Assembly (NCBI GenBank): GCA_034435055.1
Contig: DAOTXS010000048.1
Coordinates: 42,883-106,882 of the forward strand
DNA length: 64,000 nt
Direction of reading: 5' to 3'
Source: DAOTXS01 sp034435055
Lineage (GTDB): Bacteria > Chloroflexota > Anaerolineae > UBA4142
Shown: in pieces, positions 18,401 through 25,343 of the stretch
How positions within the stretch are numbered: the first letter of the stretch is position 1
How the letters are laid out: the number at the start of each line of letters is the position of its first letter
The notes under the pieces: model-generated
What the model saw: only the letters and a program-made list of their open reading frames with translations
Database searches by the model: none
What the model was told of the DNA's origin: nothing
Position numbers and translations under genes: made by a program

Positions 18401-18547
18401 GAGTGCATCGCGTGAATGCAGGCGGTCAGATTCGATGGCGAGATACGCGAGCAAGCCGCGCACTTTATTCGATTCGAACGCGGTGATCGGCTTACCATCG
18501 AGCATCGCTTGGAATGTTCCAAGCAACGACAGCGCGAGACGCGGCAC
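15473..18547 (-). CDS. BTAD/NB-ARC/TPR transcriptional regulator (SARP-like)
   Basis: The protein is about 1024 residues. The N-terminal winged-helix DNA-binding region (LSLLGTFQAMLDGKPI, SNKVRGLLAYLAIE) and a bacterial transcriptional activation domain (RYDRVEIFARKQIEIEPWDEPAHQALMRAL) span about 1-250. An NB-ARC ATPase follows with P-loop LTGAGGCGKTRLAIQ near 286 and LLILDNCEHLID as Walker B. The C-terminal half is tetratricopeptide-like repeats. Such STAND regulators act as signal-gated activators. I start it at the GTG at 18547 because GGGAGGGGG precedes it and a promoter ends at 18587; the longer frame to 18640 would begin upstream of that promoter. A short CAATCTCC-type repeat is read in frame as IPNLQSLIS near residue 120. 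Confidence 0.92.
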   Translation of the reverse strand: MPRLALSLLGTFQAMLDGKPITAFESNKVRGLLAYLAIESDRLHSRDALAGLFWSDYSNRDAHNNLRYALSNLREAIGDRKADPPFLCISRDAIQFNPASDYDLDVRAWQSTDKLPIPNLQSLISAYRGVFLEGFACDSAPFEEWVVFTRERINQRVLHALDTLIKHFDERGRYDRVEIFARKQIEIEPWDEPAHQALMRALVQNGQRSAALAQYDKCRRLLKQELDAEPARETTQLYESIRDGTFARRTPNNLPIPLSSFVGRAREIAEVKRLLGTTRLLTLTGAGGCGKTRLAIQVAQDLCRDDQSNRLYQDGIWWIDLAPLNDVALVPQTIAAVLDLQEIPNQSLTATLANYFHAKESLLILDNCEHLIDTCAQIVGVLLSACPKLHFLTTSRESLNISGESIWQVPSLNCLTTALPLEQLRQYDAIQLFTERARAVAPRWSLAGNGTAVTEICARLDGIPLAIELAAARLTVLSAEQIRVRLADRFNLLTLGSRTALPRHQTLRAALDWSYDLLSDAERAVMRRLAVFAGGWSLEAAEAICASIEPPLLDWLTSLVNKSLVVVEHVENAMRYRMLETVREYARAKLLESDQAAMARDRHLDYYLKLAQAVEPKLHGPEQFVWLEHLELEHNNLRAALEWSSQGNAEQGLELAAALYEFWDMRGSWSEGRELVAHLLTRPEVADKNLVRANGLLVAGVINWRLSDLKASRRYLDELVSVARALGEPGKELLALALGYLGHIVYGDDFTLGESLIDEGLVIARSLATPGVIARVLALKGSCLAGRLNYPAAQQVYVEAVALYQSIGDKRNAAYMLRRVGSMIFSQHDYATARRYIEQTLIFAQETKDRWGILNSLNMLGDIERVEGQYDLAKSDYVQALEITREIGHMGMVMSILGNLAAIALHGNDLAAAQSYCTEKLALAQRMNRPLHIAASVLEFAGIFAMRRQARQAAQLLAVVDTFIGSGDVRSMTPADVREVEHYLNLARGQLDEATFNAAWAEGQKMTLEQAVEYALENLNLAKD

Positions 18548-18586
18548 AACCCCCTCCCGATTAGCCAGACGCCGACGAGCAAGCAC

Positions 18587-18615
18587 ATTATAGCGCATTC
18601 TCGCCAAGACGCCAA
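18587..18615 (-). promoter_or_regulatory. promoter of the BTAD/NB-ARC regulator
   Basis: TTGGCG, a 17-base spacer and TATAAT on the minus strand lie 40 bases before the GTG start at 18547. Confidence 0.65.
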
Positions 18616-18685
18616 TATTTTTTCCCCACGATTTCCCCACGTTGACGTGTTAGACTTGTTTCAGAAAAATGAAAAGGAGGAGAAA

Positions 18686-19312
18686 ATGTTCAATCGAACA
18701 CGAACGTTCATTTGCTTGATCGTCTGCGTTTTCGGCGTACTGGTCGTTGGTTGCGCGACGACTGCCGCGCCGGCAACGCCCGCGCCAATTCCTGTTACGG
18801 CATCGGCAACATCGACGCCGGTGCCGACGGCAACGGCGCTCTCACCCATCGCGCTGGAAATGATCAAGACGGTTCAAGCGTTTGAAGACGCGCGCAATCG
18901 CGGCGATACAGCGGCGCATGTTGCCTTGGTTACGATTGCCAAGCAAGAACTATTTCGCGGAAAAGCCGAGCACATGGCAGGAATGGGAGTTCAGAAGGAA
19001 ATTTCAGATTGCACCGCGAGAGACGATCGCGTGATCTGCAAAGGCAAAATGCGAAGCGGGGTCCTGCCTTGCGGTTTCTCTGAATTGCAGTTCGCTTCGG
19101 TCGAATATGTGTTCAGGGACGGTAAGATCGACACCGCCACATACTCGTATTCGCAGGATTCTTACAGCGTATATTACCCGTTCGAGAAGGCATTAATGGC
19201 GTATATCGCAAAGAATCATCTCGAACTTCTCAACGATATGGGAAAGCTGACCAGGGAGGGAGGCGCGATAATGGTCACTATGACCAAAGAGTACTGTGCA
19301 CAGCAACAATAA
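18686..19312 (+). CDS. secreted lipoprotein of unknown function
   Basis: The ATG at 18686 follows AAGGAGGAGAAA. The 208-residue product begins with a lipoprotein signal peptide (lipobox VVGC, Cys near residue 23), then a Thr/Ala/Pro-rich linker and a globular domain of about 150 residues. ALEMIKTVQAFEDARNRGDTAA followed by a beta-rich half resembles NTF2/SnoaL-like folds. Three later cysteines could form disulfides. The gene is divergent from the large regulator gene, which may control it. The ligand is unknown. Confidence 0.8.
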   Translation: MFNRTRTFICLIVCVFGVLVVGCATTAAPATPAPIPVTASATSTPVPTATALSPIALEMIKTVQAFEDARNRGDTAAHVALVTIAKQELFRGKAEHMAGMGVQKEISDCTARDDRVICKGKMRSGVLPCGFSELQFASVEYVFRDGKIDTATYSYSQDSYSVYYPFEKALMAYIAKNHLELLNDMGKLTREGGAIMVTMTKEYCAQQQ

Positions 19313-19391
19313 TCGAAAGAGCGGTTGTTAAATCTGCCAGCCCGATGCACGTCGCGCGGTGAGAAAGTAGCAGACCCGAAGAGAACTCTGC

Positions 19392-19592
19392 ATGGCAAAC
19401 GAACAGCCGCGTTATCAAGCTTTTCTATTGCGCGTGTGGCAGGTCCAAAGTGACGGCAAGCTAACTTGGCGCGCATCGCTGGAAAGCGTGGATACAGGCG
19501 AGCGGCATGGGTTTGCATCGCTGGAAATTCTATTCGAGTTCCTACGTAAGCAAATGCAGAATCCCAAGCCAGAGCGTCAGACCGTCGAATAA
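19392..19592 (+). CDS. small conserved protein (66 aa)
   Basis: The 66-residue product (MANEQPRYQAFLLRVWQVQ...) has a beta-strand-rich core, SLESVDTGERHGFASLEILFEFL. In my recollection similar short proteins are common in Chloroflexota, but no function is known. It lies 79 bases after the lipoprotein gene and just before a terminator, so it may share that transcript. Confidence 0.65.
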   Translation: MANEQPRYQAFLLRVWQVQSDGKLTWRASLESVDTGERHGFASLEILFEFLRKQMQNPKPERQTVE

Positions 19593-19607
19593 TCGCAGGG
19601 CGTACAA

Positions 19608-19642
19608 AAAGCAAGAGCCGGGGTTTTTCCCGGCTCTCTGTG
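19608..19642 (+). terminator. intrinsic terminator
   Basis: AGAGCCGGG and CCCGGCTCT pair around a TTTTT loop. On the minus strand it is followed by TGCTTTTT and on the plus strand by CTGTGTTTC. It can therefore serve both the plus-strand small gene and the rplT operon ending at 19693. Confidence 0.8.
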
Positions 19643-19692
19643 TTTCATTCCTTCTTTATCTGTCTACTAACTACTGAAGATTGACTTCTGGA

Positions 19693-20040
19693 TTACGCTT
19701 TCGCGACATCGACCAACTTGGCAAACGCTTTTTCGTCGTTGACGGCGAGATCCGCCAGCACTTGACGATTCACTTCGACGCCGGCTTTGGTCAAGCCCGC
19801 GATCAATTTGCTGTACGTGATTCCCAGCGGGCGCGCGGCGGCGTTGATGCGCACGATCCACAAGCGGCGGAAATCGTTCTTGCGTTTTTTGCGACCGACG
19901 GTGGCATAGTACTTGCTGTGCAACAGCGCTTCGTTCGCGCGGCGGAAGAGCAAGCGCCGCGACATCACTTGACCTTTGGTCTGCTTCAATACTTTTTTAT
20001 GGCGCGCGTGGGATGCGACGCCGCGTTTTACTCTAGGCAT
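19693..20040 (-). CDS. rplT: 50S ribosomal protein L20
   Basis: This full-length 115-residue L20 starts MPRVKRGVASHARHKKVL and includes GRKKRKNDFRRLWIVRINAAAR, the 23S rRNA-binding core. It is the last gene of the infC-rpmI-rplT cluster. L20 represses this operon in several bacteria; no leader mimic was identified here. Confidence 0.98.
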   Translation of the reverse strand: MPRVKRGVASHARHKKVLKQTKGQVMSRRLLFRRANEALLHSKYYATVGRKKRKNDFRRLWIVRINAAARPLGITYSKLIAGLTKAGVEVNRQVLADLAVNDEKAFAKLVDVAKA

Positions 20041-20115
20041 TTTAAATCTCCAGAAAGAGATTAGAAATTGGAGATTCCTCGATGCGAATCTCTAATCTCC
20101 AATCGCCAATCTTAA

Positions 20116-20322
20116 TTATTTATCGAGCGTGGGCGCGAGTTGATGAATCTTTTTCGCGCGTTTGTGACTTTCGACTGCCACGCGGCGGTCGAATGTGCGC
20201 TTGTTGCGCTTGGCTTTGCGGCGGCGCAAGTGCGATTTGCCGATGTGCGTCCGCATCAATTTGCCGGTCGCGGTAACCTTGAAGCGTTTTGCGGTTGCTT
20301 TGTGAGTTTTCAATTTAGGCAC
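20116..20322 (-). CDS. rpmI: 50S ribosomal protein L35
   Basis: The 68-residue basic protein (MPKLKTHKATAKRFKVTATGK, SHLRRRKAKRNKR) is typical L35. It lies between infC and rplT on the same strand. Confidence 0.97.
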   Translation of the reverse strand: MPKLKTHKATAKRFKVTATGKLMRTHIGKSHLRRRKAKRNKRTFDRRVAVESHKRAKKIHQLAPTLDK

Positions 20323-20503
20323 GAGACTAACTCCATTTTCGATTTCTGATTTTCGATTTTAGATTTAGAGATGAATCACGTCAGACGTCGATTTCCTGGG
20401 GCTCATTCCGGAAATTCGATGGGATTTTCCAATCGGCAATCTAAAATCGAAAATCGGCAATTTACAACAAACAGTCGGGGCTGAACCCCGACCACGACTC
20501 TGC
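20323..20503. repeat. infC-rpmI spacer with AATCGAAA-type repeats and a stem-loop
   Basis: The 181-base spacer is made of inverted AATCGAAAATC/GATTTTCGATT strings at 20335-20362 and 20432-20460. GTCGGGG-CTGAA-CCCCGAC forms a stem-loop at 20474-20492. The hairpin could attenuate between infC and rpmI, but it lacks a clean T tract. Confidence 0.5.
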
Positions 20504-21106
20504 TTATCGTTGCGGTACAGTCAATTCTTCCGGCGGCGGGACGACCACTTTGGTGCCGCGAATCAGCGCCGCGGCGGCTTCGGGTCCGCCTTTCATCGCG
20601 CCGGGGGTCAGCAACATCACCAAACTTTTGCCGTCCATCATCGGCGCTTGCTCGATGCTCGCCGCATCCGCGAGTTCCATCGCAACCTTTTCCAGAATGT
20701 CGCGCCCAATTGTCGTGTGAGTAATCTCACGCGCCCGGAAAATCACGCGGACACGAATCTTGTTGCCGTCCTTGAGAAACTCGCGTACGCGCTTGAGTTT
20801 GAATCCGGTGTGATACCAGTTCGTCTTCGGGCGAATGCGCAGTTCCTTGACTTCGATCGACTTTTGCGCTTTTTTCGCTTCGCGTTCCTTCTTCGTCCGC
20901 TCGTACATAAACTTGCCGAAATCGATGATGCGGCAGACGGGTGGTTGCGCGGTCGGCGCAACTTCGACCAGATCAAGATTTTTTTCTTGCGCCATTCGCA
21001 GCGCTTCGGACACGGTCATCACGCCGATTTGCTTGCCCTGATCGTCGATGACGCGAACTTCCTTGGCACGAATTTGCTGATTGATGCGAAGATTTTTGTC
21101 GCTGAT
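20504..21106 (-). CDS. infC: translation initiation factor IF-3, probable AUC start
   Basis: The protein is about 200 residues. The N domain (KNLRINQQIRAKEVRVIDDQGKQIGVM) and C domain (KELRIRPKTNWYHTGFKLKRVREFLKDG) are both intact. The last 25 residues are a non-conserved tail. There is no ATG or GTG near the N-terminus. A TTG at 21127 is in frame, but the Shine-Dalgarno AAAAGGGG lies downstream of it. ATC at 21106 stands 8-9 bases after that Shine-Dalgarno and gives the usual N-terminus. Rare AUU/AUC/AUA starts are a known feature of infC, allowing IF-3 to repress its own translation. Confidence 0.95.
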   Translation of the reverse strand: MSDKNLRINQQIRAKEVRVIDDQGKQIGVMTVSEALRMAQEKNLDLVEVAPTAQPPVCRIIDFGKFMYERTKKEREAKKAQKSIEVKELRIRPKTNWYHTGFKLKRVREFLKDGNKIRVRVIFRAREITHTTIGRDILEKVAMELADAASIEQAPMMDGKSLVMLLTPGAMKGGPEAAAALIRGTKVVVPPPEELTVPQR

Positions 21107-21186
21107 TAGTGTCGCCCCTTTTCTCAAAATCGATCGTTTAAAGGCGGCGTGAATATAGCACAGGATTTGCCGCGCGTCAAATCGAT

Positions 21187-22080
21187 TTAGCCGATGCGCT
21201 CCACCTGCGCGCCGTGCATGCTGGGCGCGACAATGCGAATGGTTCCTTCAACGCCGATGCGTTTCGCCGTGCGTTCCATCTCGCGCGCAACTTTGGTTGT
21301 GTTGCCTTGCGCAAAAGCGATGATGCTTGGACCTGCGCCGCTCAACGCGACACCTTTCGCGCCGGCGTTTCGCGCGGCATCGAACAACTCGTCCATTCCG
21401 CGCACCAACTTGGCGCGGTACGGGTGATGCAAGCGATCGCGCGTCGCTTGATTGAGCCAGTCCAATCGTTTTTCGTACAGCGCGGCGATCCAAAGTGCGG
21501 TGCGGCCGGCGTTATAAATCGCATCCGCGCGCGGGATGCGATTAGGCAAAACACTGCGCGAGACTTTGGTCAAGAGCGATTGGGTTGGCACAAAGATGAC
21601 GGTGCGCAAATGGCGCGGCAACGCGATGCGCGCGGCTTGCACAAATTCGCCTTCTTGCACGGCGACAACCAAGCCACCAAGCAACGCCGGCGCAACGTTG
21701 TCCGGATGTCCTTCGAGAAGCGTCGCAAAAGTAACGAGGTTGTCGCGCGAAAAAGGATTGCTCATGAGTGCGTTCCCGGCGAGCATTCCGCCCACCAGCG
21801 CCGCCGAACTGGAACCCAAGCCGCTGGCAATTGGAATCACTGCGTCCATTTGAATTCGCAACGGCGGCATTTTTTGTTTCGCGCGTTCGTACACCAACAG
21901 CAAACCCTGAACGACGGCGTTGTCTTTGTTGCGCGGCAAACCGTGCGGACATTCGATTTCGAGTCCGCGCGCAATCGTTTCGATATGAATGGTGTTCCAC
22001 CAATCGAGTGCGATGCCCATACAATCGAACCCGGGTCCAAGATTGGCGGAAGAGGCAGGTACGCGAATTTGTAAACGCAT
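21187..22080 (-). CDS. thrB: homoserine kinase
   Basis: The 297-residue GHMP kinase has the N-terminal PASSANLGPGFDCMG, the ATP loop IPIASGLGSSSAALVGG and the C-terminal GVALSGAGPSIIAF. It phosphorylates L-homoserine for threonine synthesis. thrC lies directly upstream on the same strand, 78 bases away, and the spacer holds a palindromic repeat. Confidence 0.97.
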   Translation of the reverse strand: MRLQIRVPASSANLGPGFDCMGIALDWWNTIHIETIARGLEIECPHGLPRNKDNAVVQGLLLVYERAKQKMPPLRIQMDAVIPIASGLGSSSAALVGGMLAGNALMSNPFSRDNLVTFATLLEGHPDNVAPALLGGLVVAVQEGEFVQAARIALPRHLRTVIFVPTQSLLTKVSRSVLPNRIPRADAIYNAGRTALWIAALYEKRLDWLNQATRDRLHHPYRAKLVRGMDELFDAARNAGAKGVALSGAGPSIIAFAQGNTTKVAREMERTAKRIGVEGTIRIVAPSMHGAQVERIG

Positions 22081-22087
22081 AAAAACC

Positions 22088-22156
22088 TTTCACCACAGAA
22101 CACACAGAGAGCACAGAGAAAAAGCCGGATTTGTATTTTTTACTCTGTGTGCTCTG
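22088..22156. repeat. imperfect palindrome between thrC and thrB
   Basis: CACCACAGAACACACAGAGAGCACAGAG and the ACTCTGTGTGCTCTGG arm are imperfect inverted copies filling the thrC-thrB gap. It is most likely a mobile palindromic element that is also transcribed. Confidence 0.5.
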
Positions 22157-22158
22157 GT

Positions 22159-23208
22159 TTATAGCTCTAGTGCTTTTGTTAGTGCATCCATCGTCGTCGG
22201 AATTGCCGGCGGAATTTTCGCCTGCGCAATCGCATTGTCTGGGTCTTTGAGACCCGCGCCAGTCAAAATACAAACGATGCGCGCGCCACGCGGAATGCTA
22301 CGCGGATTCTCGCGCGCGAGTTTCATAATTCCGGCAACGCCCGCCGCCGATGCCGGCTCACAGAACACGCCTTCGCGCTCGGCGAGGAATCGATACGCCG
22401 CCAGAATTTCATCATCGGTTACGGCTGCGATTAACCCGCCGGATTCAGCGCGCGCGTTCATCGCGCCGCGCCACGATGCCGGGTTGCCGATGCGAATTGC
22501 AGTTGCAAGCGTCTGCGGATTTTCAACCGGCGCGCCGTTGACAATGGGCGCCGCGCCCGCCGCTTGAAAGCCAAACATTTTCGGCAACCGCGACATTTTG
22601 CCGACACGATGATATTCGGTAAAGCCGCGCCAGTACGCGGTGATGTTGCCGGCGTTGCCAACCGGGAGCGCAAGAATGTCCGGCGCGTCACCAAACTCAT
22701 CGACGATTTCAAACGCGCCGGTCTTTTGTCCTTCGATGCGGTACGGGTTGACGGAATTGACGAGCGTGATCGAACCTTGTTCTGCGAGTTCGCGCACCAA
22801 CTTGAGCGCGACATCAAAGTTGCCTTCAATCGGCAAGACGCGCGCGTGATGAATGATCGCCTGCGACAATTTGCCAAGCGCAATCTTTCCCGACGGAATC
22901 ACAACCGCGCACGTTAGCCCGGCGCGCGCCGCGTACGCCGCCGCACTTGCCGCCGTGTTGCCGGTGGACGCGCAAATCACCGCGCGCGATTTTTCTTCCA
23001 TCGCTTTGGCAATCGCAACAACCATTCCGCGATCTTTGAACGAGCCGGTCGGATTGCATCCTTCGAGTTTCAGCCACACCTCCGCGCCGGTCGCGCGCGA
23101 AATTGCCGGCGCGCTGACCAGTGGCGTATTCCCTTCACCGAGCGAAAGCGCGGGCGTGTTGGATGTGATGGGAAGATAGGTACGGTAGGTGGCGAGGAGA
23201 GATTTCAT
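22159..23208 (-). CDS. thrC: threonine synthase
   Basis: The 349-residue fold-type II PLP enzyme has LSLGEGNTPLV at the N-terminus and the PLP lysine in NPTGSFKDRGM. It also has CASTGNTAASAAAYAARAG, the phosphate cup LPVGNAGNITAYW and CEPASAAGVAG. It converts O-phosphohomoserine to threonine. The ATG at 23208 is preferred to an in-frame TTG seven codons upstream. With thrB next and thrS three genes upstream, threonine synthesis and charging are gathered in one minus-strand run. Confidence 0.97.
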   Translation of the reverse strand: MKSLLATYRTYLPITSNTPALSLGEGNTPLVSAPAISRATGAEVWLKLEGCNPTGSFKDRGMVVAIAKAMEEKSRAVICASTGNTAASAAAYAARAGLTCAVVIPSGKIALGKLSQAIIHHARVLPIEGNFDVALKLVRELAEQGSITLVNSVNPYRIEGQKTGAFEIVDEFGDAPDILALPVGNAGNITAYWRGFTEYHRVGKMSRLPKMFGFQAAGAAPIVNGAPVENPQTLATAIRIGNPASWRGAMNARAESGGLIAAVTDDEILAAYRFLAEREGVFCEPASAAGVAGIMKLARENPRSIPRGARIVCILTGAGLKDPDNAIAQAKIPPAIPTTMDALTKALEL

Positions 23209-23253
23209 AAACCATAGACCAGTATTCAAATTGATTACTGTGCCAGGAAACTC

Positions 23254-25248
23254 TCACTGGCTTTCGGACAACAACCGGGCGGCGGCATCCACTTGCGTAT
23301 CTTCACCAATGATACCGACAATATCGCCCGCTTGGAATTCCAAAGCCGATTTGGGATTGGCAATCAATTGCTGGTTACGAATAATCGCAATAATCGACGC
23401 GCCGGTTGTGTCGCGGAGATGCGCCTCCGACACCGTTTGACCTACCACGCGGCTTGAGGCATCCAACGTGTGCCATACAATTTGCATACCGCGCGCGGCG
23501 CTGACCATTTGATCCAGCACATGATATTCTTCCGGCGCAACGAGGGTTGGATCGTAATGATCGCGGCGAACCATCTCGGCATATTTTTGCACATCTTGCG
23601 GCGGCACTTTGAGTCGCAACAAGGTGTGTCGCACAATTTCGAGTCCGCCTTCGAGTTCGGGATGGATGACATCCTGCGCGCCAAGTTCCGCCAATCGTGT
23701 TACGCCATCCCGCGTGCTCGCCCGCGCAATAATGGGCAGTTTGGGTGCAAGCTTGCGCGCCATCGCAACCACTACCTCGGCGGCGGCTTCATCGGGCAGT
23801 GTAACGACTAACGCTTTAGCGCGTTCTAAACCGGCATGCTCGATGATTTCAGAGTTAGCGGCATCGCCAAAAAGCGTCGGCGTTCCGGTGCGCGCCAGCT
23901 CCGCTATCCGCGGCGCTTCGGCTTCGATGACCAAACGCGGGATGCCTAGATATTCTAACACATGAACGATATGATGACCGACACGACCATAACCCACCAC
24001 GACCACATGACCTTTGAGATGTTCGGTTGCGAGCAAACTGGTGGGACCATGATGATTCAAGCGTTTCCACAACATCGGAAAACGTTGCAAGAATGCCTCA
24101 ACGCGAGGCATTCCTCGAAAAACAATCGGATTGAAGAGAATCGATAGAACAGCCCCAGCTAGAATCAACGAATATTGATCGCGCTCGATCAACTGCAAAC
24201 TCAGCCCGGCGGTGCCGAGCAAGAAAGAAAATTCGCCGATCTGACTTAGCCCGGCGGCAACGACGATGGCTGTGCGCGCCGGGTAGGGAAATAAAAAGCC
24301 GATGGATGCGGCGATGATCGGTTTGGCAACGACGATGAGCAACGTGGTAATCAAGACCATCAAAGCATTTTCAAATAGGTAAATCGGATTGACGAGCATA
24401 CCGACTGAGACGAAAAAGAGTACTGCAAAAATTTCACGAAACGGCAGAACATCAGCGCCCACTTGGTAACTGATGGTCGATTCGCTCACCATCACGCCAG
24501 CCAGAAAAGCTCCCAACGCGAGCGAGACACCAAATAATTCGGCGGCAATAAACGCTGTGCCCAGAGCAACCACAATCGCGGCAAGAATAAAAAGCTCACG
24601 CGAACCGGTCAATGCCATGCGCGAGAGAAGCCAGGGTACAAATCGCGCACCGACAATCAGCATCAGGGCAATAAAAAGAATCGACTTGGCAATTGTGATG
24701 CCCGCTGTAAGCCAGAACGACGCTTGATTCTCCGGCGCGAACGCGCGCATCACCACTAGGATAAAAACCGTCGCGATGTCTTCTACAATCAGCCAACCGA
24801 CCGCCACGCGACCATGGATCGAGTTTAACAATCCTTGATCCACCAGTTGACGCAGGAGGACAACCGTACTTGCGATAGAGAGCGCCAATCCAAAAAGCAG
24901 ACTCGCCGAAAGCGACCAGCCCCACACTTGGGCAACGGCAAATCCTAGCGCCGTAGCGAACGTCATTTGTAAAAACGCACCCGGGACCGCAATGTTGCGG
25001 ACAACCCATAAATCGTGCAAGGAAAAATGTAATCCCACGCCGAACATCAGAAAGATCACACCGAGTTCCGCTAATTGACTGATCGCCTCCGCGTCACCTT
25101 CAAAGCCCGGCGTAAATGGACCGATGACTATACCCGCGAGCAAATAACCAACGATGGTTGGCATGCCCAGGCGACGCGCGAGCGCTCCGCCGGCAAAGGC
25201 GGTGAGCAGCGCAACCGTAATGTTGGTTAGCAAACTTATTTCATGCAT
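23254..25248 (-). CDS. KefB/YbaL-type cation:proton antiporter with TrkA domains
   Basis: At 664 residues this is a CPA2 exchanger. About 12 membrane helices cover residues 1-385, including VGYLLAGIVIGPFTPG, LSIASTVVLLRQL and LSQIGEFSFLL. An RCK-N Rossmann domain near 415-530 begins HVVVVGYGRVGHHIVHVLEYLG. A TrkA-C domain lies at the end (EFQAGDIVGIIGE). The RCK domains are expected to gate K+ or Na+ efflux by binding nucleotide. The ATG at 25248 starts just before conserved helix 1. Its position between thrS and thrC is unexpected and may reflect only shared transcription. Confidence 0.93.
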   Translation of the reverse strand: MHEISLLTNITVALLTAFAGGALARRLGMPTIVGYLLAGIVIGPFTPGFEGDAEAISQLAELGVIFLMFGVGLHFSLHDLWVVRNIAVPGAFLQMTFATALGFAVAQVWGWSLSASLLFGLALSIASTVVLLRQLVDQGLLNSIHGRVAVGWLIVEDIATVFILVVMRAFAPENQASFWLTAGITIAKSILFIALMLIVGARFVPWLLSRMALTGSRELFILAAIVVALGTAFIAAELFGVSLALGAFLAGVMVSESTISYQVGADVLPFREIFAVLFFVSVGMLVNPIYLFENALMVLITTLLIVVAKPIIAASIGFLFPYPARTAIVVAAGLSQIGEFSFLLGTAGLSLQLIERDQYSLILAGAVLSILFNPIVFRGMPRVEAFLQRFPMLWKRLNHHGPTSLLATEHLKGHVVVVGYGRVGHHIVHVLEYLGIPRLVIEAEAPRIAELARTGTPTLFGDAANSEIIEHAGLERAKALVVTLPDEAAAEVVVAMARKLAPKLPIIARASTRDGVTRLAELGAQDVIHPELEGGLEIVRHTLLRLKVPPQDVQKYAEMVRRDHYDPTLVAPEEYHVLDQMVSAARGMQIVWHTLDASSRVVGQTVSEAHLRDTTGASIIAIIRNQQLIANPKSALEFQAGDIVGIIGEDTQVDAAARLLSESQ

Positions 25249-25298
25249 AGGTTCACCCTGGAGATGACTCGCAAGCGTCTTTCGGTTGCAGATGTTGA

Positions 25299-25331
25299 AA
25301 GACGGAGGATTATTCTTTCGTCCTCCGTCTT
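25299..25331 (-). repeat. stem-loop between thrS and the antiporter gene
   Basis: AAGACGGAGGA pairs perfectly with TCCTCCGTCTT around an 11-base loop, 13 bases after the thrS stop. There is no T tract directly after it, so partial termination or RNA processing is possible. Confidence 0.55.
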
Positions 25332-25343
25332 GAGCGTTCGTCG

